Of a stretch of DNA of 64,000 bases, positions 1 to 9,711 are shown one piece after another; the first letter of the stretch is position 1; the number at the start of each line of letters is the position of its first letter. Source of the DNA: Prorocentrum cordatum (Eukaryota; Sar; Dinophyceae; Prorocentrales; Prorocentraceae); assembly GCA_963575745.1 (NCBI GenBank), contig CAUYUJ010017786.1, positions 128,501 to 192,500 of the forward strand, in the 5' to 3' direction. The notes beneath the pieces were generated by a model. The model was not told the DNA's origin. It did no database searches and saw only the letters and a list, made by a program, of their open reading frames with translations. The position numbers and the translations under genes were made by a program.

Positions 1-170
1 CCGGGAGTTGGGTTTTCGACTGCGTTTTTTTCAAAATGCTGCTCTCGCTCAGGCGCCGGCCTCATTTCTGCTCCCGAATCGTTCCGAATCGTGCTCCCGC
101 TGCAGCGTGGGCCTCATTTTCGGATCGGTGTTTTGCCTCCGTCGTTCAGGATGGCGTTCTCGCCCCAGCG
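1..170. repeat. Dispersed repeat module B (CAAAATG...CTCTCGC...GCGCC type)
   Basis: The sequence TCAAAATGCTGCTCTCGCTC, then GCCTCATTT and CGTCGTTCAGGATGGCG, recurs in diverged form at 4310-4450 and belongs to the tandem family at 5640-6590. No coding sequence is seen. Confidence 0.6.
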
Positions 171-388
171 CGGGCCTCTTTCTCGCGCGCCCATCCGCCC
201 GCCACCACCGCGCCGCACCACGCCCCGCCCCGCCGCACGCACACCCACCGCCACTTCCACCCACCAACGCACGCACGCACGCACGCGCACACCACCGCGC
301 ACCGCCACCACCACCGCACTACCCCACCCACCACCACCACGCTACACCGCGTCACACCACATCACACGTGCGCACACACAGACACACA

Positions 389-458
<70 letters not shown>

Positions 459-476
459 CACACACACACACACACG

Positions 477-508
<32 letters not shown>

Positions 509-734
509 CACACACACACACACACCACCGCCACCACCACCACCGCCATCACGCACGTACGCACCTGGCCCACCACCAAACCACCAAGACGCCACACCAC
601 GTCACACCACAGCACACGCGCACACACGCACACACACACACACACATACACACACCACCACAACAACCACAACCACGCACACACGCACGCACGCACGCGC
701 ACCACCACCCACTACGCACACGCGCGCGGAGCCA
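171..734. repeat. CAC/AC-rich array
   Basis: CGC/CAC-rich sequence passes into (AC)n, with cgca variants, at about 361-534 and again at 605-655. Histidine/threonine-rich ORFs across it are translation artefacts. Confidence 0.9.
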
Positions 735-840
735 CAGGTCCGCTACGACACGCGTCCGCGGATAGAGAAAATTAGCGCCATGGTAAGGGATGGGAGGGAG
801 GGGTAGGATGTCAGATGTTGACGCGAGCGCACCTAACTTG
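735..840. repeat. Dispersed repeat module E, copy 1
   Basis: CAGGTCCGCTACGACACGCG and GGATAGAGAAAA followed by a GGGAGGG run match 7216-7320 closely. In both places it follows module B plus a simple-sequence array. The stretch from 840 to 1050 is CT-rich with no gene. Confidence 0.7.
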
Positions 841-1049
841 TCTTCCTCCCCCTCCCTCCCTCCCTCCCTCTCTCGCTGCTGCCACGACCCCGAAACCCAG
901 CCAGCTTTAGGACGAGTGTGAGTTCCGGGCTACCAACAGCGAAGAGCGACCACCAGCTCGAAAGCCGGACTCCGCCGTGCTTCCCCGCCTCCTCGCCCAA
1001 CACCACCCAGTGCTCTCCTCCTCTTCCTCCTTCTCCTCCTCGTCCTCCT

Positions 1050-1343
1050 CCTCCTCGATCAGAATCATCATCATCATCATCATCCTCATCATCCTCATCC
1101 TCATCCTCATCCTCATCCTCATCATCATCATCATCATCATCAGCATCATCAGCATCATCATCGTCATAATCATCATCATCAGCATCACCATGATCATCAG
1201 CATCATCATCCTCATCATCAGCATCATCATCAGCAGCATCATCACCATCATCAGCATCATAATCGTCATCATCATCATCAGCAGCAGCATCATCATCACA
1301 GTCACATGATAATCATCACAACCACCACCACCATCACCACCAC

Positions 1344-1380
<37 letters not shown>

Positions 1381-2197
1381 GTCAGCATCATCATCGCCAT
1401 CAGCATCATCATCATCATCGTCATCATCAGCATCATAATCACCATCAGTATCATCATCAGCATCATCAAAATCATGATCATTGCCGTCGTCAGCATCATC
1501 ATCATCTGAGTTACCATCATCGCCATCATCAAACTTACTCTTACTCTTACCCTCACCATCATCATCACAACCACCACCATCATAACCATCATCATCATTA
1601 TCATCGTCATCACCATCAGCATCATAATCATCATCAGCAGCAGCATCATCATAAACATGAGTAGTGCCATCGTCAGCATCATCTGCATCATCACATTTAC
1701 CCTTACTCTTATCCTTATCCCTATCCATATTCTTATCCTCCTCCTCCTCCTCCTCCGCATTGGCATCATCATCACCACCACCAGAATCAGCATCATCACC
1801 ATCATCATCAGCAGCAGCATCATCATCAGCAGCATCATCAGCAGCATCATCGTCATCGTCATCATCATGAGATTCCTCCTCATCATCTGCATCATCATTA
1901 ACAGCAGCATCGTCGTCGCCGTCGTCCTCATCAAAATCATCAGCATCAGCGTCGTCATCATAATCATCAGCATCATCCTCATCATCAGCAGCATCATCAG
2001 CATCCTCATTTTCACCATCATCAGCATCCTGCCGTCGTCAGCATCATCATAATCATCTTAATGACCATCATCGCCATCATCAAAATCATCGTCTTCGTCA
2101 TCATCCTCATCCTAGTAACAACCATAATCAGCACCAGCAGCATCATCATCCGCATCATCACCATCATCAACATCATCATCATCATCATCATCATCAG

Positions 2198-2231
<34 letters not shown>

Positions 2232-2790
2232 GTCGTCGTCATCGTCATCATCATCGTCATCGTCATTACCATCAGCATCATCATCGACATCATCCAACCT
2301 GGCCTCATCCTAATCAGCATCTTCATCATCACCAGCATCGGCATCAGCATCATCATCATCACCACCACCAGCATCATCACCATCACCACCACCACCATAG
2401 GTATCATCATCAGCATCATCAGTATCGTCATCGGCTGCCTCATCTTCTCGCCGTCATCAGCATCGTCATAGTTTCCTTCCCCCCCTCCTCATCATCCGCA
2501 TCATCCGTATAATCATCATCAGCAGCAGCATGATTATCAGCACTGTCCTCACGATCATTAGCAGTATCATCAGCATCATCAACGTCATCATCATCATCAT
2601 CAGCATCATCATCATCATCAGCATCATCGTCATCACCATCCCTCGCCCTCCTGATCCTGTATGCCCATCATCATCCTCATCACCATCATCAGCATCGCCG
2701 TCATCATCAGCATCATCGTCATCACTGTCCCTCGCCCTCCTGATCCTGTATAACCTTCGTCATTATCATCATATACTCATTCTCATCATA
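1050..2790. repeat. ATC/CAT triplet array, 1.7 kb, imperfect
   Basis: Runs of CATCAT with CAGCAG, CGTCGT and CCTCAT variants. All six frames stay open for long distances (poly-Ile, Ser, His, Asp or Met), which is why many false ORFs occur here. A second array of the same type is at 35648-37080. Confidence 0.95.
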
Positions 2791-3440
2791 TTCATCCTAC
2801 GTTTATGCTGCCATTCCACTCCCAGCCCTTCCAGACAGAGGATGTCACATCGGCATGCCGATGCGTCTTGCCACGACCACAGGGGGATTCATAACCACTC
2901 GTCACAGCCACGCTTCAGCGTGAAGGAATTTCCGTTAGAAGGCCTGGCCCAACCACTGTATGCGCAGCGGCGCGGGATGACCAGGTGCAGAAGGAAGAGT
3001 AGGAGATCGGAAGAGCGAAGGAGGAAGAGGAGGAGGAGGATGTGGAGGAGGAGAAGAGGAAGAAGGCGAAGGAGCAGAAGAAGGACGAGGGGCAGGGACA
3101 GGGGTATGGGGGAGAAGGAGGAAGATGAGGAGGAGAAGGAGAAGGACGACGACGACGACGACGAGGCCCGCCATAGGGCGGGGGCTCTCGGCTGGCCGCT
3201 GCTGCACCGCCGCCCGCCCTCCGCTCGCCGCCGACGGCCGGCCGCCGCCGTTGCCGCCGCCTGCCGCCCGCCACCGTCGGCGCCGCCGCCGACTGGCCCG
3301 CCACGGGGAGGCCCCTCCGAGGCCCGCCACGGGAGGCCTGGCTCTATGAACCCTCGGCCGGGGCCCTGGGAGATCCACTGGGCCAGGGGTTGGCGGCCAC
3401 CGGCCCCCGCTCACGGGTGGTCCTCGCCGCAGCCGCGAGC
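2791..3440. other. Mixed GC-rich and AGG-rich intron sequence
   Basis: AGG-rich from 3000 to 3140, then GC-rich sequence with CCGCC variants to 3440. No homology or splice-bounded exon is found on either strand. Confidence 0.5.
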
Positions 3441-3449
3441 GTCTGCCGC

Positions 3450-3454
3450 CCCGC

Positions 3455-3498
<44 letters not shown>

Positions 3499-3585
3499 CA
3501 GCACGGCGACCACCACCACGACGACGACCACGACGACGACGACGACCACGACGACGACGACCACCACCACCACCACGCCAAGTGC
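3450..3585. repeat. (GAC)n / (CCACCACGACGAC) array
   Basis: Nearly pure GAC triplets to 3495, then CAC and GAC triplets interspersed. Confidence 0.9.
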
Positions 3586-3743
3586 TAATTCCGACGACGC
3601 GGACACAGCGTAAATGCAACCAGACTTCTCGCGGAGCGAGCCGACCCAATCCGATGGGTCATCATCGTCGTCGCTGCTGCCCTGGTCGGCGGTGCCATGA
3701 TCGCCAGTATCGCCGTCGTCGCCGTTCAAGAAGAGCCGCTCGC

Positions 3744-3807
3744 CTCGTCCATGAAGATGATCGAGGGAGCGTGCTCGCGGGCCATGACGAAGAGCTCGCG
3801 GACCATC
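3744..3807 (-). CDS. PSMC5: Rpt6 visible exon 7 (Walker B)
   Basis: This exon is 64 nt: one base finishing the split arginine codon, then 21 codons reading MVRELFVMAREH and APSIIFMDE, about residues 230-250. It carries the complete Walker B motif with its DE pair. The acceptor is CCCGCGAG followed by G. The donor is GC (GACGAG then GCGAGCGG). Translation into the intron gives ASGSS and then a stop, where Rpt6 should read IDSIGSS, so the exon ends exactly at DE. The next exon is not in the remaining 3.7 kb of this window. Confidence 0.92.
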
Positions 3808-3879
3808 CTCGCGGGCCGCCGAGGCGCCCGAGCTCTTCTAGCCCCTCCACCCCTGCCCATCCCCCCCTGCCCCTCCACC

Positions 3880-4147
3880 TCCTCCTCCTCCTCCTCCTCC
3901 TCTTCCTCCGCCTCCTCCTCTGCCTCCTCCTCTTCTTCCTCCTCCTCCTCCTCCTCCTCCTCCTCCTCCTCCTCCTCCTCCTCCTCCTCCTCCTCCTCCG
4001 CCTCCTCCTCCTCCTCCCCTCCTCCTCCTCCTCCCTCCCTCCTCCTCTCCTCCTCTCCTCCTGCTCTTCCTCCTCCCTCCTCCTCCTCCTCCTCCTCCTC
4101 CCTCCTCCTCCTCCTCCTCCTCCTCCTCCTCCTCCTCCTCCTCCTAC
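3880..4147. repeat. (CCT)n array
   Basis: About 270 bp of CTC/CCT triplets with TCT and CGC interruptions, about 75 bp from Rpt6 visible exon 7. On the coding strand of Rpt6 it is an AGG array just before the acceptor. Confidence 0.95.
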
Positions 4148-4539
4148 CATTCCTACCCCTCCTACCCCTCCGTCCTCCCCCCTCCCCGTCCACGATTACC
4201 AAATACGAATACTACTCTCCTCTTTCTCCCAAAGATGGCCAGAGAATAGCCCATCCCCTCCTCGCACTGATTTTGAACACAAAATTCCGGTAGTTGCTCT
4301 TCCATGTGTTTGTTTCAATCGGAGCGTTTTCCGTGTCTCAAAACGGTGGTACCGCTGAAGCGTTGGCCTCATTTTGAGGATCGGCGCTGTGCTCCGTCGT
4401 TCAGAAAGGCGCTTTCGCCCGAGCGCGGGACATGTTTCTGGATCCTCCGAGTCCGTCTTCATCGTTGTCGCACCCCCTCTTTTCCCATCCTCTGCCCTCC
4501 CCTGGTCCTCCTGCTCCTCCTGCTCCTTCCGCTCCAGTT

Positions 4540-4541
4540 CC

Positions 4542-4608
<67 letters not shown>
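4540..4608. repeat. (GCT)n, about 22 units
   Basis: A pure GCT run inside a longer CCT-rich stretch (4480-4990). Both ends pass into TCCTCC sequence. Confidence 0.9.
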
Positions 4609-4992
4609 CGTCCTCGTCCTCTTACTTCCTCATCCTCCTCGTCCTTCTTCTCAAAATCCTCCTCCTCCTCCTCCTCATCCTCCTCCTCTTCCTCCTCCTC
4701 CTCCTCCTCCTCCTCCGTCTCCTCGGCCTCCTCCTCCTCCTCCACCTCCTCCTCCTTCTCCTCTTCCTCCACCTCCTCCTCCGCCTCGTCCTCTTCCTCC
4801 TCTTCCTCCTCCTCCTCCTTCTCCTCCTCCTCCTCCTCCGTCTCCTCGTCCTCGTTTTCCTCCACCTCCTCCGCGTCCTCGTCCTCCTCCTCCGCCTCCT
4901 CTTCCTCCTCCTCCTCCTCCTCCTCCTCCTCCTCCTCCTCCTCCTCCTCCTCCTCCTCCTCCTGCCTGTTCCTCCTCCTCATCCTCCTCCTC
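4609..4992. repeat. (CCT)n array with interruptions
   Basis: CTC/TCC triplets with occasional GTC and TTC. The last 60 bp (4915-4965) are uninterrupted. Confidence 0.95.
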
Positions 4993-4999
4993 ATCCATC

Positions 5000-5110
5000 C
5001 CTTCCCCTTATAAATAACTTCTCCCTGTCACACCCCGAGGCAAGTTTTTAGGGCGGGCCGGGCGTTTCGCCTGAAACTTCCTCACCATTTTCCCCAATCA
5101 GCGCTTGCAC
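5000..5110. repeat. Dispersed repeat module A
   Basis: AAATAACTTCTCCCTGTCA, then a GGGCGTTTCGCCTGAAACTTC-like stretch. Related copies at 26585-26665 and 49815-49890 each stand just before module B. Confidence 0.65.
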
Positions 5111-5164
5111 TGAAGGGGTCCTAGCGGAACTTGAAGAATTTGGCGAAAGTTCCCCGCCGATTTT

Positions 5165-5305
5165 GGTGGCAGGCTGGGTTCCTGGGTTCCCGAGTTCCCG
5201 GTTCTGGGTTCCCGGGTTCCCGGTTCCGGGTTCCCGGGTTCCCGGTTCCGGGTCCCGGGCCGATTTCGGAGGGCGGCGAGGTTCCCGGGTTCCTGAGTTC
5301 CTGGT
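5165..5305. repeat. GGGTTCCCGG-type minisatellite
   Basis: Tandem GGTTCCCGGGTTCCCGGTTC units of 8-16 bp. Confidence 0.9.
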
Positions 5306-5309
5306 CGAT

Positions 5310-5565
5310 CTTCTTATAGATCGGTCTCACCATCGATCTCATTACCGACTTCTCGATCGATCTCACCATCGATCTCACAAGCAATCTCACTATCAATATC
5401 ACAAGCGATCTCACTAGAGATTGCATGAGCGATCTCGCGATCGATCTCACTATCTCATTGAATCGATTTCACTCTCGGTCTCACGATCGACCTTACAATC
5501 GTCCTCACTGTCGATTCCACGATCGACCTCATTATCGATCTCACAACCGATCTAAAGATCCATAG
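5310..5565. repeat. TCGATCTCAC-type minisatellite
   Basis: Degenerate units around CGATCTCACTATCGATCTCA with ACAAGCGATC variants. Confidence 0.9.
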
Positions 5566-5635
5566 CATCAATTTTCAGATCATCCACTGATTGGGTTTTC
5601 TCTGGTGTAATATGACCCTGAAGCTTCAAAAGTGA

Positions 5636-6590
5636 GAACCGTTTCACAGATGCAGGGCGGGTCGTTTTCAAAATGTGGCTCTCGCCTTAGCGCCGTGCAC
5701 ATTCGTTTTTTAAAGTGCGCAAGAGTTTCACGGATTGAGGGCGTGTCGTTTGCTCTCGCCTTAGCGCCGCGCAGATTCGTTTACAAAATTTCCAAGAATT
5801 TCACGGATTGAGGGCGGGTGGCTTTCAAAATGTGGCTCTCGCCTCAGCGCCGCGCACATTCATTTTCAAAGTTCGCAAGAGCTTCACGGATTAAGGGCGG
5901 GTGGTTTGCTCTCGCCTTAGCGCCGCGCAGATTCGCTTTCAAGATTTGCAAGAGTTTCACGGATTGAGGGCGGGTTGTTCTCAAAATGTGGCTCTTGCTT
6001 TAGCGCCGCGCACATTCGTTTTCAAAATGTGCAAGAGTTTCACGGATTGAGGGCGGGTGGTTTTCAAAATGCGGCTCTTGCCTTAGCGCCGCGCGTTTTC
6101 AAAATATGCAAGAGTTTCACGGATTGAGGGCGGGTGGCTTTCAAAATGTGGCTCTCGCCTCAGCGCCGCGCACATTCGTTTTCAAAGTTCGCAAGAGTTT
6201 CACGGATCGAGGGCGGGTGGTTTGCTCTCGCCTTAGCGCCGCGCAGATTCGGTTTCAAAATGTCCAAGAGCTTCACGGATTGAGGGCGGGTGGTTTTCAA
6301 AATGTGGCCCTTGCCTTAGCGCCGCGCGTTTTCAAAATATGCAAGAGTTTCACGGATTGAGGGCGGGTGGTTTTCAAAATGTGTCTTTCGCCTCAGCGCC
6401 GCGCACATTCGTTTTCAAAGTTCGCAAGAGTTTCACGGATTGAGGGCGGGTCGTTTGCTCTCGCCTTAGCGCCGCGCAGATTCGTTTTCAAAATTTGCAA
6501 GAGTTTCACTGATTAAAGGCGGGTGGTTTTCAAAATGTGGTTATCGCCTTAGCGCCGCGCGCATTTTTGATAAACAATTACAAGCGTTGC
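5636..6590. repeat. Module B tandem satellite, about 11-13 units
   Basis: Units of 70-90 bp built from GAGTTTCACGGATTGAGGG, TTTTCAAAATGTGGCTCTCG and CCTTAGCGCCGCGCACATTC. Related single or few-copy stretches occur at 1-170, 4268-4460, 9525-9580 (inverted), 26680-27335 and 49895-50095. Confidence 0.92.
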
Positions 6591-6599
6591 ACGGACTCC

Positions 6600-6915
6600 C
6601 ATGATCGACGTACCAGAAATTGTGTTTTGAAAGGGTTCATGATGTTCAGGGCGCAACAGTTACGATGATTCGCGGAGTTGAGGTCCGAAGAATGGCGTTC
6701 TCGTACGATTCAGGATCGTCAAAACGCAAGGGCCAGGTTCATCCGTGGCGTTGGGATACAAAGAACAATGTGTTGGCATGCTTCACGGTCTTCAAACGGT
6801 TGTCTTCCAACGAGACAGGTCCCTCTGTGGAAATGAACCGCTGTAGGGGCCTATGAAGAGGAAGCCCGGGGGAGGGTTTATTCCAACATCGTTGGTAACT
6901 CTTGGATTCACACTG
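6600..6915. repeat. Dispersed repeat module C
   Basis: Contains CAACAGTTACGATGATTCGC and later a GGTTGTCTTCCAACGAGACAG stretch. Matches 50110-50440 in the same order, and inverted fragments lie at 9360-9520. In both main copies it is followed by a CCT array. No gene is seen. Confidence 0.7.
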
Positions 6916-7160
6916 AACCTCCTTCTCCTACTCCTCCTCCTCCTCACCCTCCTCCTCCTCCTCCTCCTCCTCCTCCTCCTCCTCCTCTTCCTCCTCCTCC
7001 TCCTCCTCCTCCTCCTCCTCCTCCTCCTCCTCCGCCTCCTCCTCCTCCTCCTCCTGCTCTTCCTCCTCCTCCTCCTCCTCCCCCTCCTCCTCCTCCGCAG
7101 CCTAATCCTCATCCTCCTGCTCCTCCTCCGTCTCCTCCGCCTTCTCTCCCTCCTCCTATG
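6916..7160. repeat. (CCT)n array
   Basis: Triplet array following module C. Confidence 0.95.
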
Positions 7161-7199
7161 CATGCAGCTCCACTATTCCGATTGCACACAACACGCTGC

Positions 7200-7330
7200 G
7201 TTTTCAGAGGAGCTCCAGGTCCGCTACGACACGCGTCCGTGGATAGAGAAAAATCAGCATCATGGGAAGAGATGGGTGGGAAGGGTGGGCTGTCAGATAT
7301 GGCGCAAGCGCACCTAGATTGTCATCCCCC
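7200..7330. repeat. Dispersed repeat module E, copy 2
   Basis: GGTCCGCTACGACACGCGTC and GGATAGAGAAAAATCAGC. See 735-840. Confidence 0.75.
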
Positions 7331-7504
7331 CTCTCCCTCCCCCCCTCCCCCCCCCAGACCCCTCTGGAGACCCTGTGAATGCAGCAAAGCAGTCAGAGTC
7401 CTCCTCCCCCTCCCATCCCCTGCTCCCCCATCCTGCGACAGCCTCGCTGCGGCCGACCCCCCCCCTCGGCGAAAGCCGCTGGGGAGCGCCCCCATGCACG
7501 AAAG

Positions 7505-7675
7505 ATGCGGAGGGGGAAGGACCAGGAGGAGGAGGAAGAGGAGGAGAAGAGGGAGGAGGAGGAGGAGAATGGGAAGGAGGAGGAGTAGGAGGAGGTGGAG
7601 GCGGAGGAGTAGGCGGAGGAGGAGGAGGAGGAGGAGGAGGTGGAGGTGGAGGAGGAGGACGAGGAGGAGGAGGCT
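7505..7675. repeat. (AGG)n array
   Basis: AGG/GGA triplets, orientation opposite to the CCT arrays on either side. The flanks 7330-7505 and 7675-7828 are GC-rich with no gene. Confidence 0.95.
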
Positions 7676-7827
7676 GTCGACGGCGACCTTCGTCTCGGAG
7701 GTGCCTCGGAGTCTTCCGAGGATGCTGCTGGCCAGGGGAGCAGGAGCACGCCAGGCTGCGGGCCGCTGTCCTGCCTGCCATTTTACTGGGGCTCCCCCAA
7801 AACCGCGTGGTGACGGACCCCAACGAT

Positions 7828-9181
7828 TAAGTCGGGCCTGTCCCCCTACAGGGGGATTTTCGAGGAAAAAATATAATTATAGCCGGAGTGCAGTATCCCC
7901 AAACGGGGTTTTTAAACCCACTGCGGCTTCCAAGGTCGATTGCTGACCCGTCCAGTGCAGGCTAGCATGGCACGTTAGAACATGCCTCCTCGTCCTCGTC
8001 CTCCCCCACCTCCTCTTCATCCCGAACGGCATCTCGGAGCCAAGAGTTGCGAGGATGTCTCCAGCGTAACGAGCTGGATCATCTCGCGCGCGGCATCTCG
8101 GACCCCAGCCTTGCGACGATGTCTCGGGCGAAACGTGCTGCAAGGAAGCCTCAGGCGAAACGGGCCGGACCACCACGAGCGCGGCGTCTCAGAGCTCCGA
8201 GTTGCGGGGGCCTCCTGTGGCCTCCTGGACCCCACCTGAGGCTTCCTGAAGCCTCTTGGGGCTCCCAGGGGGGGATATCTAACATGTGGCCGTCGGGGCC
8301 CCCCAAAATGGGAGGAGGGCCACAAGAGCAGGAAAACTCAACGAATCGGCACCGGATGCGTATTCACTTGACACGTGCTGATAGGGGGCCTCCTGGGGCC
8401 TCCTGGGAGCCTCCTGGGAATCTCCTGGGGACCCCTGGGGCCTGTCCTGGGCGTCTTGCGGCCTCCTGAAGCTCCCTGGGGCCTCCTGGGGCTCCCAGGG
8501 GGGATGTGTAACATGTGGTCTTCTGGGCCCCCAGGCTGGACCACCTCTTGGGCGGCATCTGGGAGCTCAGTTGCGAGAATGTCTTGTGCGAAACGGGCCG
8601 GACCACCTTGCGCACGGCATCTCAGAGCTCAGAGTTGCGAGGATGTCTCAGGCGAGACGGGCCGGACCACCTCGCGCAGGGCATCTCAGCCCACAATTGC
8701 GAGGATGTATCAGGCGAAACGGGCCGGATCACATCGCAAGCGGCATCTCGGAGCCCGGAGTTGCGAGGATGTCTCAGGCGAAACGGGCCGGACCACCTCT
8801 CGCACGGCACCTCGGGGCTCAGAGTTTCGAGGATGTCTCAAGCGAAACGGCCCGGACCACCTCTCGCGCGGCGTCCCGGAGCGCAACTTTTCCAGGATGT
8901 TTCAGGCGAAACGGCCAATCCCGGCCAACTCAGAAACGAGAATTGTGAGGATGTCTCAAGCGAAACGGCCTGGACCACCAGATTTGTGTGAGGATGTCTC
9001 TGCTCCCCTTTCCCTCGGCCGGAGTTAGCTTCTATCACAACAGCACCCCGTTCAGCAAGCTGTTTGGGGAAATAGTCAAAAAATATTCAAAAATGACTTT
9101 AAAAATATTCAAAAAATCGTCCCCTGACCATTTGTTGACTATTTTTGAATATTCCCCTGTAGAGGGACAGGCCCGACTTCA
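7828..9181. mobile_element. Inverted-repeat element family A, split by a 1.2 kb insertion
   Basis: The left end AAGTCGGGCCTGTCCCC, then TACAGGGGGATTTT at 7828-7875. The matching right end ATTCCCCTGTAGAGGGACAG then GCCCGACTT ends at 9178. Intact copies elsewhere are about 156 bp, so the middle here was replaced or expanded by the tandem repeats at 8040-9000. Confidence 0.6.
8040..9000. repeat. About 63-bp tandem repeat (GGATGTCTCAGGCGAAACGG type), interrupted by GGCCTCCTGG repeats
   Basis: GAGTTGCGAGGATGTCTCAG, CGAAACGGGCCGGACCACC and GCGGCATCTCGGAGC recur. Unit starts near 8641, 8703, 8767 and 8832 give 62-65 bp spacing. Between 8205 and 8530 a different minisatellite (GGGGCCTCCTGGG) has been inserted or expanded twice, each copy ending in TAACATGTGG. 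Confidence 0.88.
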
Positions 9182-9189
9182 CCCCAACG

Positions 9190-9600
9190 ACCTCACCGCA
9201 CGGTCCGTCACGACCTGAGTCCCCAAAGCATGCGGCGACCCCCGAATCCCCACTGCCGCACCACGCGGTGCAGTCGCCGTACCGTTTCGGTGCCCCCGAA
9301 CCTACCCGTCCTCCGACGAGCCCGCGGGCCCCGGAGCTGGACCCGCAGCCCCTCCCTGCGACTTCTCAGCGCCGCGAATCAGCGTGACTGTTGCGCCGTG
9401 AGGGTCCTACACCGTGCCAGGACACCATTCCTGGGACTTCAGCACCACGGATAAGCATGACTGTTGCGTCCTAACAGTCCTAAGGCTGCGACGGAACACC
9501 ATTCGCCCCTCGAAACTGCTGCAATGCGTTAAGACGAATGCGCGCGGCGCTGAGGCGAGAGCCACGTTTTGAAAACGAAGGAGGCTGAAGGATGAGGAGG
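9190..9600 (-). repeat. Inverted, fragmentary modules C and B
   Basis: Read on the minus strand, 9580-9360 gives CAAAACGTGGCTCTCGCC, GCGCCGCGCGCATTCG and a GCAACAGTCATGCT stretch, the same order as 5640-6900. No gene is seen in 9190-9700 apart from the LINE tail. Confidence 0.6.
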
Positions 9601-9675
9601 AAGAAGAAGAAGAACAGACCCGAAGGGGAGCGCACGGCACTAAAAAGGAATAAAGCAGGGCTGAATTCCAAAAAC

Positions 9676-9690
9676 TTGGGGGGGGATCGA
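9676..9690 (-). other. tRNA T-arm-like stem-loop at the LINE 3' end
   Basis: Just after the ORF2 stop the minus strand reads GGGGTTCGATCCCC, a perfect four-pair stem with a T-loop-like TTCGAT. No acceptor, D-arm or anticodon arm can be folded around it, so it is not a tRNA gene. It may be a 3' recognition structure of the LINE. Confidence 0.35.
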
Positions 9691-9711
9691 ACCCCAGGAA
9701 AGCGAAAAACC

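Noticed and set aside
907-2443. Long acidic or poly-Met/Ile/Ser open frames across the ATC array
   Set aside because: They are translations of an imperfect triplet repeat; all six frames stay open and there is no non-repetitive sequence or domain.
3662-4994. Poly-Leu, poly-Ser, poly-Glu and poly-Arg ORFs
   Set aside because: They are translations of CCT/AGG arrays. Only the 64-nt Rpt6 exon at 3744-3807 inside one such frame is supported.
8040-9000. Regular 63-bp repeats resembling a CRISPR array
   Set aside because: Units are contiguous tandem copies without unique spacers, in a eukaryotic intron.
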